Shown here piece after piece: positions 36,111 to 45,419 of a stretch of 64,000 nt of DNA. The stretch is from Ignavibacteriaceae bacterium (GTDB lineage Bacteria; Bacteroidota; Ignavibacteria; Ignavibacteriales; Ignavibacteriaceae). Within the stretch, counting starts at the first letter, position 1. Each line of letters begins with the position of its first letter. The translations under genes and the position numbers were made by a program. The notes beneath the pieces were generated by a model, which saw only the letters and a program-made list of their open reading frames with translations, had not been told where the DNA came from and did no database searches. The stretch lies in NCBI GenBank assembly GCA_023229425.1, contig JALNZG010000004.1, positions 62,001 through 126,000 on the forward strand, read 5' to 3'.

Positions 36111-36497
36111 ATGGCTTACTATCATTCAAAATTAATTGGTCTTTCTTTTGATAAAACCATTGAAAAAGTTACAGAGGAATTGAAAAAAGAAGGATTTGGT
36201 GTGTTGACCGAGATTGATGTGCAAGCAACATTGAAGAAAAAAATAGACGTTGATTTCCGCAAATACAAAATTCTCGGTGCATGCAATCCATCATTTGCCT
36301 ATAAAGCCCTACAAGCTGAAGAGAACATTGGCGTTTTACTTCCTTGCAATTTTATTGTGCAGGAAAAAGCAGAAGGCGGCGTTCAAGTTTCTGCAGTTAA
36401 TCCGCTGGAATCAATGAAAGCAGTTGGGAATATAGAACTCGCTTCAATTGCAGAAGAAGTTGCTCAACGCATAACAAGGGTCCTTGAAAATCTTTAA
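36111..36497 (+). CDS. DUF302 domain protein
   Basis: This 128-residue cytosolic protein matches DUF302: FDKTIEKVTEELKKEGFGVLTEIDVQ, then KYKILGACNPSFAYKALQAE and IGVLLPCNFIVQEKAEGGVQV. The family is widespread and of unknown biochemical function; it is often seen with redox or sulfur genes. A good ggagaaatt ribosome-binding site precedes the ATG and a terminator follows, so it ends the upstream run. Confidence 0.9.
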   Translation: MAYYHSKLIGLSFDKTIEKVTEELKKEGFGVLTEIDVQATLKKKIDVDFRKYKILGACNPSFAYKALQAEENIGVLLPCNFIVQEKAEGGVQVSAVNPLESMKAVGNIELASIAEEVAQRITRVLENL

Positions 36498-36516
36498 GAG
36501 CAAGAATTATTACTTT

Positions 36517-36560
36517 TGCCGTAGTTAAAAATCTTCATAGGTTTGCTACGGCATTTTTAT
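36517..36560 (+). terminator. Terminator after the DUF302 gene
   Basis: The stem tgccgtag/ctacggca (36517-36524, 36546-36553) has a 21-base loop and is followed by tttttatttt. Confidence 0.75.
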
Positions 36561-36588
36561 TTTAATTAACACGAACGGCAAAAACGAA

Positions 36589-37761
36589 TTGAAAAAAGTT
36601 ATTCTCAATCGAAACGAAGAAAATAGAATAGTAAACGGCCATCTCTGGGTGTTTAGTAATGAAATAAATAAAATTGAAGAAGAACCGCAAAGCGGTGATA
36701 TTGTTGAGGTTTACGACGTAAGAAATAATTTACTCGGAACTGGATTTTTTAACAAAAACTCACTTATTACAGTTCGGATACTTTCCCGCAATTTAATTAG
36801 TGATTTGGAATCATTATTTCGCGATCGGCTGAAATCGGCTTACGAATTGAGAAAAACTTTTTATCCAAACCGTGAAGCGTTCAGGATGGTTTTCAGTGAA
36901 AGCGATTTTCTTCCGGGTTTGGTAATTGATAAGTACAACAACACTTTTGTTCTTCAAATTTACTCTGCCGGGATGGAGAAAAATCTGGAACTTATCAAAA
37001 AAATATTGCAGGAAGATTATTCTGCGGAAAATATTTTTACCAAACACGAACCTTATTTCAGAAAATTAGAAGGACTTTCTGAAGAGAATCTCATTTTACT
37101 TGGCAGCGCCGGGAATGAAATTATTTCTGATGGTTCCCTGAAATTTGAAATAGATTTTTCACATGGGCAGAAAACCGGTTTTTATTTTGATCAATCGGAT
37201 AATAGATTCTTTATAGAAAAAATTTCTTCCGGCAAGTCTGTTCTTGATGCGTTTTGCAATTCAGGAGGCTTCGGCTTGCACGCTTTGCATGCGGGCGCAA
37301 GCGATGTTACGTTTGTTGATTCCTCAGCAAATGAACTTGAAAAAGTGAAAAAGAATTTTGAATTGAATAATTTATCCGGCAATACTGAATTTGTTGTTTA
37401 CGATGTTTTTGATTTCTTAGAACGAGAGACAGCGAACAACAAGAAATATGATCTTGTTTTTGTCGATCCTCCGGCATTTGCTAAGAATAAAAAAACATTA
37501 AAAACTGCTGAAAAGGGATATGAAAAACTTAACCGGTTAGCTATACAAAAGATTATTAGCGGAGGTTTTCTTGTAACTTCCTCATGTTCTTTTCATTTAA
37601 AAAAGTCGGAGTTTATTTCCGTTATTGCCAGGGCTGCACAAAAAGCAAATAAAACAATTCAGCTTATTCATTTTAACGAAGCCTCGCTTGACCATCCCAA
37701 GTTGCCTCTGATGGAAGAAACTTCGTATCTTAAATTTGCGGTGTTTAAAATTTTAGGGTAA
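36589..37761 (+). CDS. Class I SAM-dependent rRNA methyltransferase (RlmI-like)
   Basis: This 390-residue protein has an N-terminal PUA domain (LNRNEENRIVNGHLWVFSNEI, residues 1-75), a middle RlmI-like domain with ESDFLPGLVIDKYNN, and a C-terminal methyltransferase domain. The latter has motif I VLDAFCNSGGFGLHALHAGA, motif IV FVDPPAFAKNKK and the cysteine motif TSSCSFHL. This is the set of the RlmI/RlmK family that makes 5-methylcytidine in 23S rRNA (position 1962 in E. coli). The site here is inferred. The start is TTG with no strong ribosome-binding site. Confidence 0.9.
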   Translation: MKKVILNRNEENRIVNGHLWVFSNEINKIEEEPQSGDIVEVYDVRNNLLGTGFFNKNSLITVRILSRNLISDLESLFRDRLKSAYELRKTFYPNREAFRMVFSESDFLPGLVIDKYNNTFVLQIYSAGMEKNLELIKKILQEDYSAENIFTKHEPYFRKLEGLSEENLILLGSAGNEIISDGSLKFEIDFSHGQKTGFYFDQSDNRFFIEKISSGKSVLDAFCNSGGFGLHALHAGASDVTFVDSSANELEKVKKNFELNNLSGNTEFVVYDVFDFLERETANNKKYDLVFVDPPAFAKNKKTLKTAEKGYEKLNRLAIQKIISGGFLVTSSCSFHLKKSEFISVIARAAQKANKTIQLIHFNEASLDHPKLPLMEETSYLKFAVFKILG

Positions 37762-37850
37762 AAAATTTTTCATATTTCTTGCAACATTTTTAACTTAGAG
37801 TTCGTCTAATCTTAGAATAAATCAAAATTTTCAACTTATGAGGTGTAGAA

Positions 37851-38834
37851 TTGGATATAACGGTTTTAAACGAAAAAATTAAAGAAGAAAGCGCTTTTGT
37901 TGATTTATTAATGGTGGAAATCGGGAAGGTCATTGTTGGACAAAAAGCGATGGTTGAACGATTGGTGATCGGTTTGCTTGGGAACGGTCATATTTTATTG
38001 GAAGGCGTACCGGGCTTGGCTAAAACGCTTGCTATCAAATCCCTTGCTTCTGCTATGAAGGCAAAATTTCAGCGCATACAATTTACGCCTGATCTGTTGC
38101 CGGCTGATATTATCGGCACACAAATTTACAATCAGAAAGATGGGAATTTTTTCATCCGCAAGGGACCTATCTTCTCAAATTTTATTTTAGCAGATGAAAT
38201 TAACCGCGCTCCCGCCAAAGTTCAAAGCGCGCTGCTTGAAGCGATGCAGGAAAGACAAGTTACTATCGGAGAAACGACATTTAAACTTGAAGAACCATTT
38301 TTAGTTCTCGCAACACAAAATCCGATTGAGCAGGAAGGAACCTATCCGTTGCCGGAAGCTCAAGTTGATAGGTTTATGTTGAAAGTGAAAATAACTTATC
38401 CGCAGAGAGATGAAGAAATTAAAATCATGCGGCAAAACGTTTCTGCTATTGAGAATAAAATTAATCCCGTCGTTTCTTCCCAAGACATTTTAAATGGAAG
38501 GGCTCTTTTACAGCAAATTTACATGGACGAAAAAATTGAGAAATATATTCTTGATATTGTTTTTGCAACCCGAACTCCAAAAGATTTTAATCTTGACAAA
38601 CTAACTGATTTAATAAGTTACGGCGCTTCACCAAGAGCTTCAATAAATTTAGCGATAGCAAGCCGTGCCATGGCATTTATTAAAAGACGCGGTTACGTTA
38701 TTCCGGAAGATGTAAGAACGATCGCTTACGATGTTTTACGCCATCGAATTGCTGTATCGTATGAAGCCGAAGCTGAGGAAATTACTTCAGAAAATATTAT
38801 CAGCGAAATTCTTAATAAAGTTGAAGTACCTTAA
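37851..38834 (+). CDS. MoxR-family AAA ATPase
   Basis: This 327-residue chaperone-like ATPase has Walker A GVPGLAKT (residues 52-59), Walker B FILADEINRAPAKVQSALLE, sensor 1 LATQNPIEQEGTYPLPEAQ and the MoxR lid domain to the end. MoxR proteins remodel or activate VWA-domain partners. It is the first gene of a run of eight further genes including DUF58 and batA-batE, the standard setting. The start is TTG with gaggtg upstream. An 89-bp gap upstream should hold the operon promoter. Confidence 0.94.
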   Translation: MDITVLNEKIKEESAFVDLLMVEIGKVIVGQKAMVERLVIGLLGNGHILLEGVPGLAKTLAIKSLASAMKAKFQRIQFTPDLLPADIIGTQIYNQKDGNFFIRKGPIFSNFILADEINRAPAKVQSALLEAMQERQVTIGETTFKLEEPFLVLATQNPIEQEGTYPLPEAQVDRFMLKVKITYPQRDEEIKIMRQNVSAIENKINPVVSSQDILNGRALLQQIYMDEKIEKYILDIVFATRTPKDFNLDKLTDLISYGASPRASINLAIASRAMAFIKRRGYVIPEDVRTIAYDVLRHRIAVSYEAEAEEITSENIISEILNKVEVP

Positions 38835-38888
38835 TAGTAATTATAAAAACCGTATGAGTGTCAACATACAATATCAACTAACAAATAA

Positions 38889-39764
38889 ATGCTAACAAAA
38901 GAACTTCTAAAAAAAGTCAGACAACTGGAAATCCGCACTAAAGGCTTGGTGAATCAGGTTTTTTCCGGTGAATACCATTCGGTATTTAAAGGAATGGGAA
39001 TGGAATTTTCGGAAGTCCGTGAATACCAAATAGGTGATGACGTTCGGAATATTGATTGGAACGTTTCAGCCAGGTTCGGGCATCCGTTTATAAAAATATT
39101 TGAGGAAGAACGCGAACTTACGGTGATGCTGATTGTTGATTTAAGCGGTTCTCAATATTTCGGAAGTACTGCATCAACCAAACAACAAATAGCTGCTGAA
39201 ATAAGCGCGATCATGGCTTTCTCTGCATTGAAGAATAACGATAAAGTCGGACTTATTTTGTTCACGGATAAAATTGAAAAATTTATTCCACCGAAAAAAT
39301 CGAAATCGCATACGTTACGTATTATCAGTGAACTTCTTTCGTTTGAACCATCAGGCAAAGGTACAAACATTCGTGGGGCTTTGGAATATTTTAATAAAGC
39401 GATTAAGAAAAGAAGCATCGCATTTCTCATCTCGGATTTTCAAGATACCGGTTACGATAAAATTTTACGCATGGTTGGCAAGAAACATGATTTCATCGGC
39501 ATAACGTTAATAGATGAACGGGAACAAAAAATTCCGCCGATGGGATTAGTTCGTTTTGTTGATCCTGAAACCGGGAAAGAAAAAACATTGGACACAAGCG
39601 ATGCATCATTCCAATTCTGGCTGCATCATCATAGAGAAAAATTCCGCAATGAACAAAAATCACTTTTTACTTCAAGCAAACTTGACGGAATAACAATAAA
39701 CACAAAGGAATCATACATCAAACCGTTAGTTAATTTTTTCAGAATGCGCGAGAAACGATGGTAA
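38889..39764 (+). CDS. DUF58 domain protein of the Bat operon
   Basis: This 291-residue protein carries the DUF58 signature EVREYQIGDDVRNIDWNVSAR (about residues 38-58), followed by a VWA-like core (TVMLIVDLSGSQYFGS, DxSxS form). The family regularly lies between moxR and the bat genes and is the presumed MoxR client. It has no membrane helix here. The upstream gap is 54 bp and its end overlaps the next gene by 7 bp. Confidence 0.93.
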   Translation: MLTKELLKKVRQLEIRTKGLVNQVFSGEYHSVFKGMGMEFSEVREYQIGDDVRNIDWNVSARFGHPFIKIFEEERELTVMLIVDLSGSQYFGSTASTKQQIAAEISAIMAFSALKNNDKVGLILFTDKIEKFIPPKKSKSHTLRIISELLSFEPSGKGTNIRGALEYFNKAIKKRSIAFLISDFQDTGYDKILRMVGKKHDFIGITLIDEREQKIPPMGLVRFVDPETGKEKTLDTSDASFQFWLHHHREKFRNEQKSLFTSSKLDGITINTKESYIKPLVNFFRMREKRW

Positions 39765-40708
39765 AGCGGGTTAGTTTCCTTTTTTCTGTTTTCATTTTTG
39801 TTTTTACTTCACTTACTTTTTCTCAAGAGGTAAAAAGCAAAGTGTCGGTCGATTCAACAAATTATTTGGTTGGTGATTACATTAATTATTTAGTGGAGCT
39901 TTCCGCGCAGAAGAATGTGGAATTTTTTTTTCCATCAATTAGAGATTCGCTAAAAAAACTTGAATTCATTGAGCAACTTCCACTTCAGAAAAAAGAAGAG
40001 AATGGAGTAAATTCTTTTGTCTATCATTTTGTTTTAGCCGGTTTTGATTCCGGAAACGTTACAATTCCCTCATTTCAAATTCCTTACAAAACGAATAAGG
40101 ATACAGCATTTTCTATTCTAACAACCGACTCGATAAATTTAGTTGTACATACATTAGCAGTTGATACTACAAAAGAAGCAAAAGATATTAAAGAACCGAT
40201 AGTTATTCCTTTCAATTGGTTGGAATTGCTGATGTGGATAGCGGCTATCTTACTTGTTGTTACGGGACTTTATTTCATCTACAAAAAGTATTTTGAACGG
40301 AAAGATGTGGAAGAAGAAGAAATTGAAATTCAAAAACCGTCTTATGAGATTGCATTAAATTCACTTGATGAATTGGAAGCGAAAAAACTTTGGCAAAGCG
40401 GAAAAGTAAAAGAGTATCATACGGAAATTACCGAGATCATTCGTACCTATTTTGAAAAACGATTTTCATTTCCGGCTTTGGAATTAACGACTGAAGAAAC
40501 TCTTGAACTGTTGAAAACAAAGAACGATTCTTCAGAGATTATTCCTCTTACAAAAGATTTTCTGCAAAATGCCGACATGGTGAAATTCGCAAAGTTCATT
40601 CCGCTTAATGAAATTAATGAAGCGATGATTAAGCAGGCGAGACAAATTGTTACTGTAACAATTCCGGCAGCCAAACAAGAACAAAAGTCCGGAGAACAAA
40701 ATGTTTAA
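39758..40708 (+). CDS. BatD/DUF4381-like membrane protein of the Bat operon
   Basis: This 316-residue protein has a signal peptide (ending LTFSQ), an extracytoplasmic beta domain like the start of BatD (KSKVSVDSTNYLVGDYINYLVEL), one membrane helix (LLMWIAAILLVVTGLYFIY, about 155-173) and a cytoplasmic helical domain (AKKLWQSGKVKEYHTEITEIIRTYFEKR). The cytoplasmic part matches the fragment found in BatD and DUF4381 proteins. It lies between DUF58 and batA and overlaps both (7 and 8 bp). A second, larger BatD follows at 43515. Role unknown within the complex. Confidence 0.8.
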   Translation: MVKRVSFLFSVFIFVFTSLTFSQEVKSKVSVDSTNYLVGDYINYLVELSAQKNVEFFFPSIRDSLKKLEFIEQLPLQKKEENGVNSFVYHFVLAGFDSGNVTIPSFQIPYKTNKDTAFSILTTDSINLVVHTLAVDTTKEAKDIKEPIVIPFNWLELLMWIAAILLVVTGLYFIYKKYFERKDVEEEEIEIQKPSYEIALNSLDELEAKKLWQSGKVKEYHTEITEIIRTYFEKRFSFPALELTTEETLELLKTKNDSSEIIPLTKDFLQNADMVKFAKFIPLNEINEAMIKQARQIVTVTIPAAKQEQKSGEQNV

Positions 40709-41699
40709 CTCCGGGATTACGTTTGCTTATCCGCTTGTTTTATGGCTGTTGTTATTGATTCCGGTTTCCCTCTTTTTTTATTACAAAAAGTTTAAAACTG
40801 TTGAACCGTCAATCGTTTATTCAAACGTTAAACTATTTGACCAAAGAAAAAGAAGCTGGAAAGAAAAATTATCAGACACGCCGATTTATTTACGGATGCT
40901 GGTATTTATCGTTTTAATTATTGCGCTTGCAAGACCGCAAAGTTTTTCCAGCGGAGAAAATATTTATACCGAAGGAATTGATGTTGTTCTTGTACTTGAT
41001 ATTTCCGGTAGCATGCTTGCCGAAGATTTTAGACCCAATAGAATGGAAGCTGCGAAAAAAATTACACAGGAGTTTATTTCCGGCAGAACTTCAGATCAAA
41101 TCGGTCTGGTGATTTTTTCACGCGACGCTTTTACTCAATGTCCATTAACCATTGATTATGCCGTGCTGAAAAATCTTCTTCAAGAAGTTAAAAGCGGAAT
41201 GATTGAAGATGGAACTGCGATCGGCAATGCAATTGCAAACGGTGTAAATCGTTTAAAAGATTCAAAAGCAAAAAGTAAAGTGATGATTCTACTCACCGAT
41301 GGAGTTAGCAACGCCGGCGAAGTTGATCCTTTAACAGCGGCAGATATTGCGAAAAATTTTGGAATAAGAGTATATACCATCGGGATCGGAACGATGGGAC
41401 AAGCCCCTTATCCTTTCCAAACTCCATTCGGAATCCGTTATCAAATGGTTCCGGTTGAAATTGATGAAGCGGTACTTCGGACAATTGCCCAGACGACAGA
41501 TGGAAAATATTTCCGCGCAACCGGCAACAAAAAATTAGAAGAAATCTATCAAGCGATAGATAAACTTGAAAAAACAAAATTTGAAGTGACTTCTTACAAA
41601 AACAAGAGAGAGCTTTACTTCCCTTGGCTTTGGAGTGGATTGATTCTGTTATTAGTTGAGATAGGTTTATCAAAAACAATTTTTAGAAAATTACCTTAA
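40701..41699 (+). CDS. batA: BatA: membrane VWA protein
   Basis: This 332-residue protein has two N-terminal membrane helices (LVLWLLLLIPVSLFFYY; MLVFIVLIIALARPQ), a VWA domain with a perfect MIDAS (DISGS at 100-104, later Thr in DGTAIGNAI, Asp in LLTDGVSNAG) and a C-terminal helix. The order and the ALARPQ motif before the VWA domain are typical for BatA. Bat proteins are linked to aerotolerance and stress survival in Bacteroides and Leptospira. It overlaps the preceding gene by 8 bp. Confidence 0.92.
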   Translation: MFNSGITFAYPLVLWLLLLIPVSLFFYYKKFKTVEPSIVYSNVKLFDQRKRSWKEKLSDTPIYLRMLVFIVLIIALARPQSFSSGENIYTEGIDVVLVLDISGSMLAEDFRPNRMEAAKKITQEFISGRTSDQIGLVIFSRDAFTQCPLTIDYAVLKNLLQEVKSGMIEDGTAIGNAIANGVNRLKDSKAKSKVMILLTDGVSNAGEVDPLTAADIAKNFGIRVYTIGIGTMGQAPYPFQTPFGIRYQMVPVEIDEAVLRTIAQTTDGKYFRATGNKKLEEIYQAIDKLEKTKFEVTSYKNKRELYFPWLWSGLILLLVEIGLSKTIFRKLP

Positions 41700-41715
41700 A
41701 GAGAAAAAGACTTTT

Positions 41716-42750
41716 ATGTTTCGATTTGCTCATCCGGAATATTTGCACTTCTTATACCTTTTACCGGTATTGGTCGTGTTCTATTTCTTTTATTTGAAGA
41801 AGAAAAAATCGCTTCTAAAGAAATTTGCAGATGAACGAATCCATGAAGTCTTATTCGGAATAAAAAGTTTTTATAAGGAATCAATAAAATTTGGATTAGT
41901 AGTTTTTGCGTTAGCGTTGATAATTATGGCTTTGGCTCGTCCGCAAATCGGCAACCGAGTTGAAGAAGTAAAACAGATAGGAATAGATGTTTTCATTCTG
42001 CTTGACGTTTCTGCGAGTATGAAAGCGGAAGATTTAAAACCAAGCAGATTGGAAAAAGCTAAAAATGAAATCGCCATGTTGATTAGAAAACTGCAAGGCG
42101 ACAGAATCGGTTTAATTATTTTTGCGGGAGACGCATACGTACAATTTCCGCTTACTACAGATTATTCGGCTGCAAATCTTTTCCTCTCAACAGTTGATGT
42201 AAATTCAATTCCTCAACAGGGAACAGCGATTGCCTCGGCAATTAACTTGGCAGCTAAATCATTTGACACCAAAGCTGCAACGAAAAAAGTTATGGTTATC
42301 ATTACCGACGGAGAAGATCATGAAGGTGATATTGACAGCGCGGTAAAAGATGCCGCCGATAAAGAGATTTTGATTTATACAATTGGAATGGGTTCTCCTT
42401 CCGGAGCGCCGATTCCGGTTTACGACAGCAATAACAACCAGGTTGGTTTTAAGCAGGATGCCAACGGTTCAACCGTATTAACAAAACTTGATGAGGCGAC
42501 TCTTCAGCAAATTGCGTCCAAAGGTGGAGGTAAATATTATTTGTCGTCAAGTTATCAGAATGAATTGGATTTGATTTATAAAGATCTTTCTTCACTTGAA
42601 AAATCTGAATACGGCTCAAAGAGAATAACGGATTATGATGACAAGTATTTTTATTTCTTAATTCCGGCGCTTTTAATTCTAATTCTGGAATTGTTTTTGA
42701 CTGAACGAAAATCAAAATTTTTAATGCAAATATTAAAACGAAATGTTTAA
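41716..42750 (+). CDS. batB: BatB: membrane VWA protein
   Basis: This 344-residue paralogue of BatA has N-terminal helices (FLYLLPVLVVFYFFYLKK; LVVFALALIIMALARPQ), the MIDAS DVSAS (97-101), TAIASAIN and ITDGEDHEG, and a C-terminal helix (YFYFLIPALLILILELFL). It abuts batC directly. It is expected to pair with BatA in a periplasm-facing complex. Confidence 0.92.
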   Translation: MFRFAHPEYLHFLYLLPVLVVFYFFYLKKKKSLLKKFADERIHEVLFGIKSFYKESIKFGLVVFALALIIMALARPQIGNRVEEVKQIGIDVFILLDVSASMKAEDLKPSRLEKAKNEIAMLIRKLQGDRIGLIIFAGDAYVQFPLTTDYSAANLFLSTVDVNSIPQQGTAIASAINLAAKSFDTKAATKKVMVIITDGEDHEGDIDSAVKDAADKEILIYTIGMGSPSGAPIPVYDSNNNQVGFKQDANGSTVLTKLDEATLQQIASKGGGKYYLSSSYQNELDLIYKDLSSLEKSEYGSKRITDYDDKYFYFLIPALLILILELFLTERKSKFLMQILKRNV

Positions 42751-43515
42751 ATGAGTTTTTCTTCAATAAAATATTATTTTGTAACTATCTTTTTTCTTTC
42801 GGCTTTCAGTAGCGGATTTAGCCAATCACTTCGTTCTTTAAATAACGACGGCGTTGAACAATTCAATCAAAAAAAGTTTGGAGACTCGGAAATCAATTTT
42901 AGAAAAGGAATTGAAAAAGATTCTTCCGCTGTTATCCCTTATTTCAATTTGGGAGACGCATATTACAAACAGAAAAAATATGATGAGGCAACGAAAGCTT
43001 ATCAAATGGTTCTTTCGAAAACCAAAGACAAAGAGTTGAAGGGAAAAGCGTTCTACAATATTGGAAACAGTTTACTGGACGATAATAAATTAAAAGAAAG
43101 CATCGAAGCTTATAAAAATGCGCTCAAAATGAATCCAAAAGATGAAGAAGCTAAATACAATTTGTCTTACGCACTTAAGAAATTAAAAGAAGAAGAAAAC
43201 CAAAAAAAGCAGAATAAAAAGGACGATAAACAAGACGACAAGAATAAAGAAGATCAGGACAAGAAAGACGATAAGCAGAACAAAGATGACAAGAATAAAG
43301 ATAAGAACGATAAGCAGAATCAACAGAATCAAAATAAGAACGATAAAAAAGATCAAGATAAACAACAGGAACAACAACCGCAGAAACAGAAACCAAAAAT
43401 GTCAAAGGAACAGGCAGAACAAATTCTGAACGCTTTGAAAGACAATGAAAAAAACATGCAAAAGAAGTTGAGAAAGAAAGTTGGTGAACATGTTAAGGTT
43501 GAAAAAGATTGGTGA
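42751..43515 (+). CDS. batC: BatC: exported TPR protein with low-complexity tail
   Basis: This 254-residue protein has a signal peptide (ending SGFSQ), three TPR units (about residues 30-140: VIPYFNLGDAYYKQKKYDEA, GKAFYNIGNSLLDDNKLKES, DEEAKYNLSYALKKLKEEEN) and then some 65 residues made almost only of Lys, Asp, Gln and Asn. It closes with MSKEQAEQILNALKDNEK, the typical BatC end. The tail is coded by AAG/GAT/CAG-rich DNA and produces spurious antisense frames. It is predicted to be periplasmic, scaffolding the complex. Confidence 0.9.
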   Translation: MSFSSIKYYFVTIFFLSAFSSGFSQSLRSLNNDGVEQFNQKKFGDSEINFRKGIEKDSSAVIPYFNLGDAYYKQKKYDEATKAYQMVLSKTKDKELKGKAFYNIGNSLLDDNKLKESIEAYKNALKMNPKDEEAKYNLSYALKKLKEEENQKKQNKKDDKQDDKNKEDQDKKDDKQNKDDKNKDKNDKQNQQNQNKNDKKDQDKQQEQQPQKQKPKMSKEQAEQILNALKDNEKNMQKKLRKKVGEHVKVEKDW

Positions 43516-45419
43516 TGAAGAAGTTACAAGTTGAAAGTAGAAAGTTGAAAGTAGAAAGCAGAAAATTAATAGCAGTGAAAATAACTAAGGTTTTACTAGC
43601 AATTATTTTTGCTGTATTTCTCCTTCCCGCGAATATTTTCAGTCAATCTTTTACTGCCACGGCAAACAGTACAAAAGTTGGAGAAGGAGAGCAATTTGAA
43701 GTTTCGTTTACTTATTCCGGCTCAGAAATAAATGCGATTGGAAATTTTCAGGCTCCGAACTTCAAAGATTTTCTTGTTCTCTCAGGACCGAATCAATCGT
43801 CAAGCATGCAGATAATTAACGGAGCGGTTTCGGGGTCACGGGCTTTTACTTATTATTTACAGCCTCGCACGATAGGTAAGTTTACTATTGGAAGCGCTGC
43901 AATTTCTGTTAAAGGACAAGCTCTAAAATCTTCACCTCTTACAATTGAAGTTGTTAAAGGGAGCAGTAATCAGCAGGCAAAAAAAGAACAAAACGATCAA
44001 GAGGTTTCAACTAAAGAAATTGGAGAAAATGTTTTCATCCGTGCGATAATTGATAAAAATTCTGTTTATCAGGGTGAACAAGTTACCGTTACTTATAAAC
44101 TATTTACTCGTTTAAATATCCAAGCTCCGCAAATATCTAAACTTCCATCGTATCAAGGATTCTGGTCTGAAGAAATTGAAAGCTCAAATCAAATATCATT
44201 TTCCCGCGAAAATTATGAAGGGAAATTATTTAATGTCGCTATTTTAAAACGGGCGGCATTGTTTCCAACGCAAACCGGGGAATTATCAGTAACCCCGTTT
44301 GAATTGAAAATTCCAGTTTTAATCCAACGAAAAAGAAAATCGAACAGCCCCTTCGATGATTTTTTTAATGATCCGTTTTTGGGAAGAACAGAATCAGTTG
44401 AGTACACTGCAAAGTCAAACACCGTTAAGGTGAATGTTTTGCCGCTTCCGCAAACCTCACTATCACAATTTACCGGTGCGGTTGGCAATTATACACTACA
44501 GACTTCGATTGACAAGAAAAAAGTAAAGCAGAATGAACCAATCACACTGAAGGTGATGTTGAGTGGTGAAGGGAATATTAATTTATTGGATCTTCCGCAA
44601 TTGCAAATACCAAACGGATTTGAAAAATATGAACCAAAGATTTCTGCCGATGTTTTTAGAGGTGGAATTATTAGCGGAAAGAAGAATTTTGAGTTGTTAG
44701 TAATTCCGAGGGTTTCCGGGGCGTTTGAAATTCCGGCGCTTGAATTCACTTTTTTTAATCCGAAGAAAAAAGTTTATGTAACAGTCTCATCTTCGGCATA
44801 TCCAATTACTGTAGAACAAGGAAGCGCAGAATATACCGGTGGTGGAACCGGTTTATCAAAAGAAGAAATTAAACTGCTTGGGCAGGATATCCGATTCATT
44901 AAAATTGATTTTAGTGATGTAACAAATGAGAACAGTTTAGCAGAAGATTCCCTGGTTTTTATTTTAACCCTCTATTCACTACCTCTACTCGGCTTAATAG
45001 GTTTTCTTTTTTGGAAACAAAAGGAAGAAAAACTTTCCGGTAATATCATGCTGTTGAAAAATTTGCGCGCTGAAAAAATTGCAAAATCCAGGTTAAAAAC
45101 AGCGTCAAAATATTTGAAAGAGAAAAACGACACTCTCTTTTTTGCGGAAATATCCCAGGCGATTTTCGGTTACCTCGAAGATAAACTTTCAATTAATAAA
45201 GCTGATTTTACGGTTGAAGCGTCAATCACCAAACTTCAGTTAATTGGTGTGGAGGGAAGTTTTATTGATGAAATGAAATTGATTTTAGAAAAATGCGAGT
45301 TTATCCGCTTTGCTCCATCACAGAATATTTTGGAAGATATGAAGCTTCTATATAACCGTACAGCTTCATTAATCGCCTCGTTAGAAGAAAAAATTTCATT
45401 GAGAGGAGGACTGAAATGA
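43515..45419 (+). CDS. batD: BatD: membrane-anchored beta protein
   Basis: This 634-residue protein has a signal peptide (VLLAIIFAVFLLPANIFSQ), large extracytoplasmic beta domains (FTATANSTKVGEGEQFEVSF, YQGEQVTVTYKLFTRLNI) and a helix near residue 480 (LVFILTLYSLPLLGLIGFLF), followed by a cytoplasmic helical region with AKSRLKTASKYLKEKNDTLF. The ATG at 43515 overlaps the batC stop (tgatg), which suits coupling. A GTG at 43575 would give a normal-length signal peptide and would leave out a repetitive N-terminal stretch (KLQVESRKLKVESRKL), so the start is uncertain. Confidence 0.88.
   Translation: MKKLQVESRKLKVESRKLIAVKITKVLLAIIFAVFLLPANIFSQSFTATANSTKVGEGEQFEVSFTYSGSEINAIGNFQAPNFKDFLVLSGPNQSSSMQIINGAVSGSRAFTYYLQPRTIGKFTIGSAAISVKGQALKSSPLTIEVVKGSSNQQAKKEQNDQEVSTKEIGENVFIRAIIDKNSVYQGEQVTVTYKLFTRLNIQAPQISKLPSYQGFWSEEIESSNQISFSRENYEGKLFNVAILKRAALFPTQTGELSVTPFELKIPVLIQRKRKSNSPFDDFFNDPFLGRTESVEYTAKSNTVKVNVLPLPQTSLSQFTGAVGNYTLQTSIDKKKVKQNEPITLKVMLSGEGNINLLDLPQLQIPNGFEKYEPKISADVFRGGIISGKKNFELLVIPRVSGAFEIPALEFTFFNPKKKVYVTVSSSAYPITVEQGSAEYTGGGTGLSKEEIKLLGQDIRFIKIDFSDVTNENSLAEDSLVFILTLYSLPLLGLIGFLFWKQKEEKLSGNIMLLKNLRAEKIAKSRLKTASKYLKEKNDTLFFAEISQAIFGYLEDKLSINKADFTVEASITKLQLIGVEGSFIDEMKLILEKCEFIRFAPSQNILEDMKLLYNRTASLIASLEEKISLRGGLK

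Noticed and set aside
43183..43405. Antisense frames rich in Leu, Ile, Val or Ser, Tyr opposite batC
   Set aside because: They are shadows of the Lys/Asp/Gln-rich BatC tail; the sense frame has a signal peptide, TPRs and the typical BatC end.
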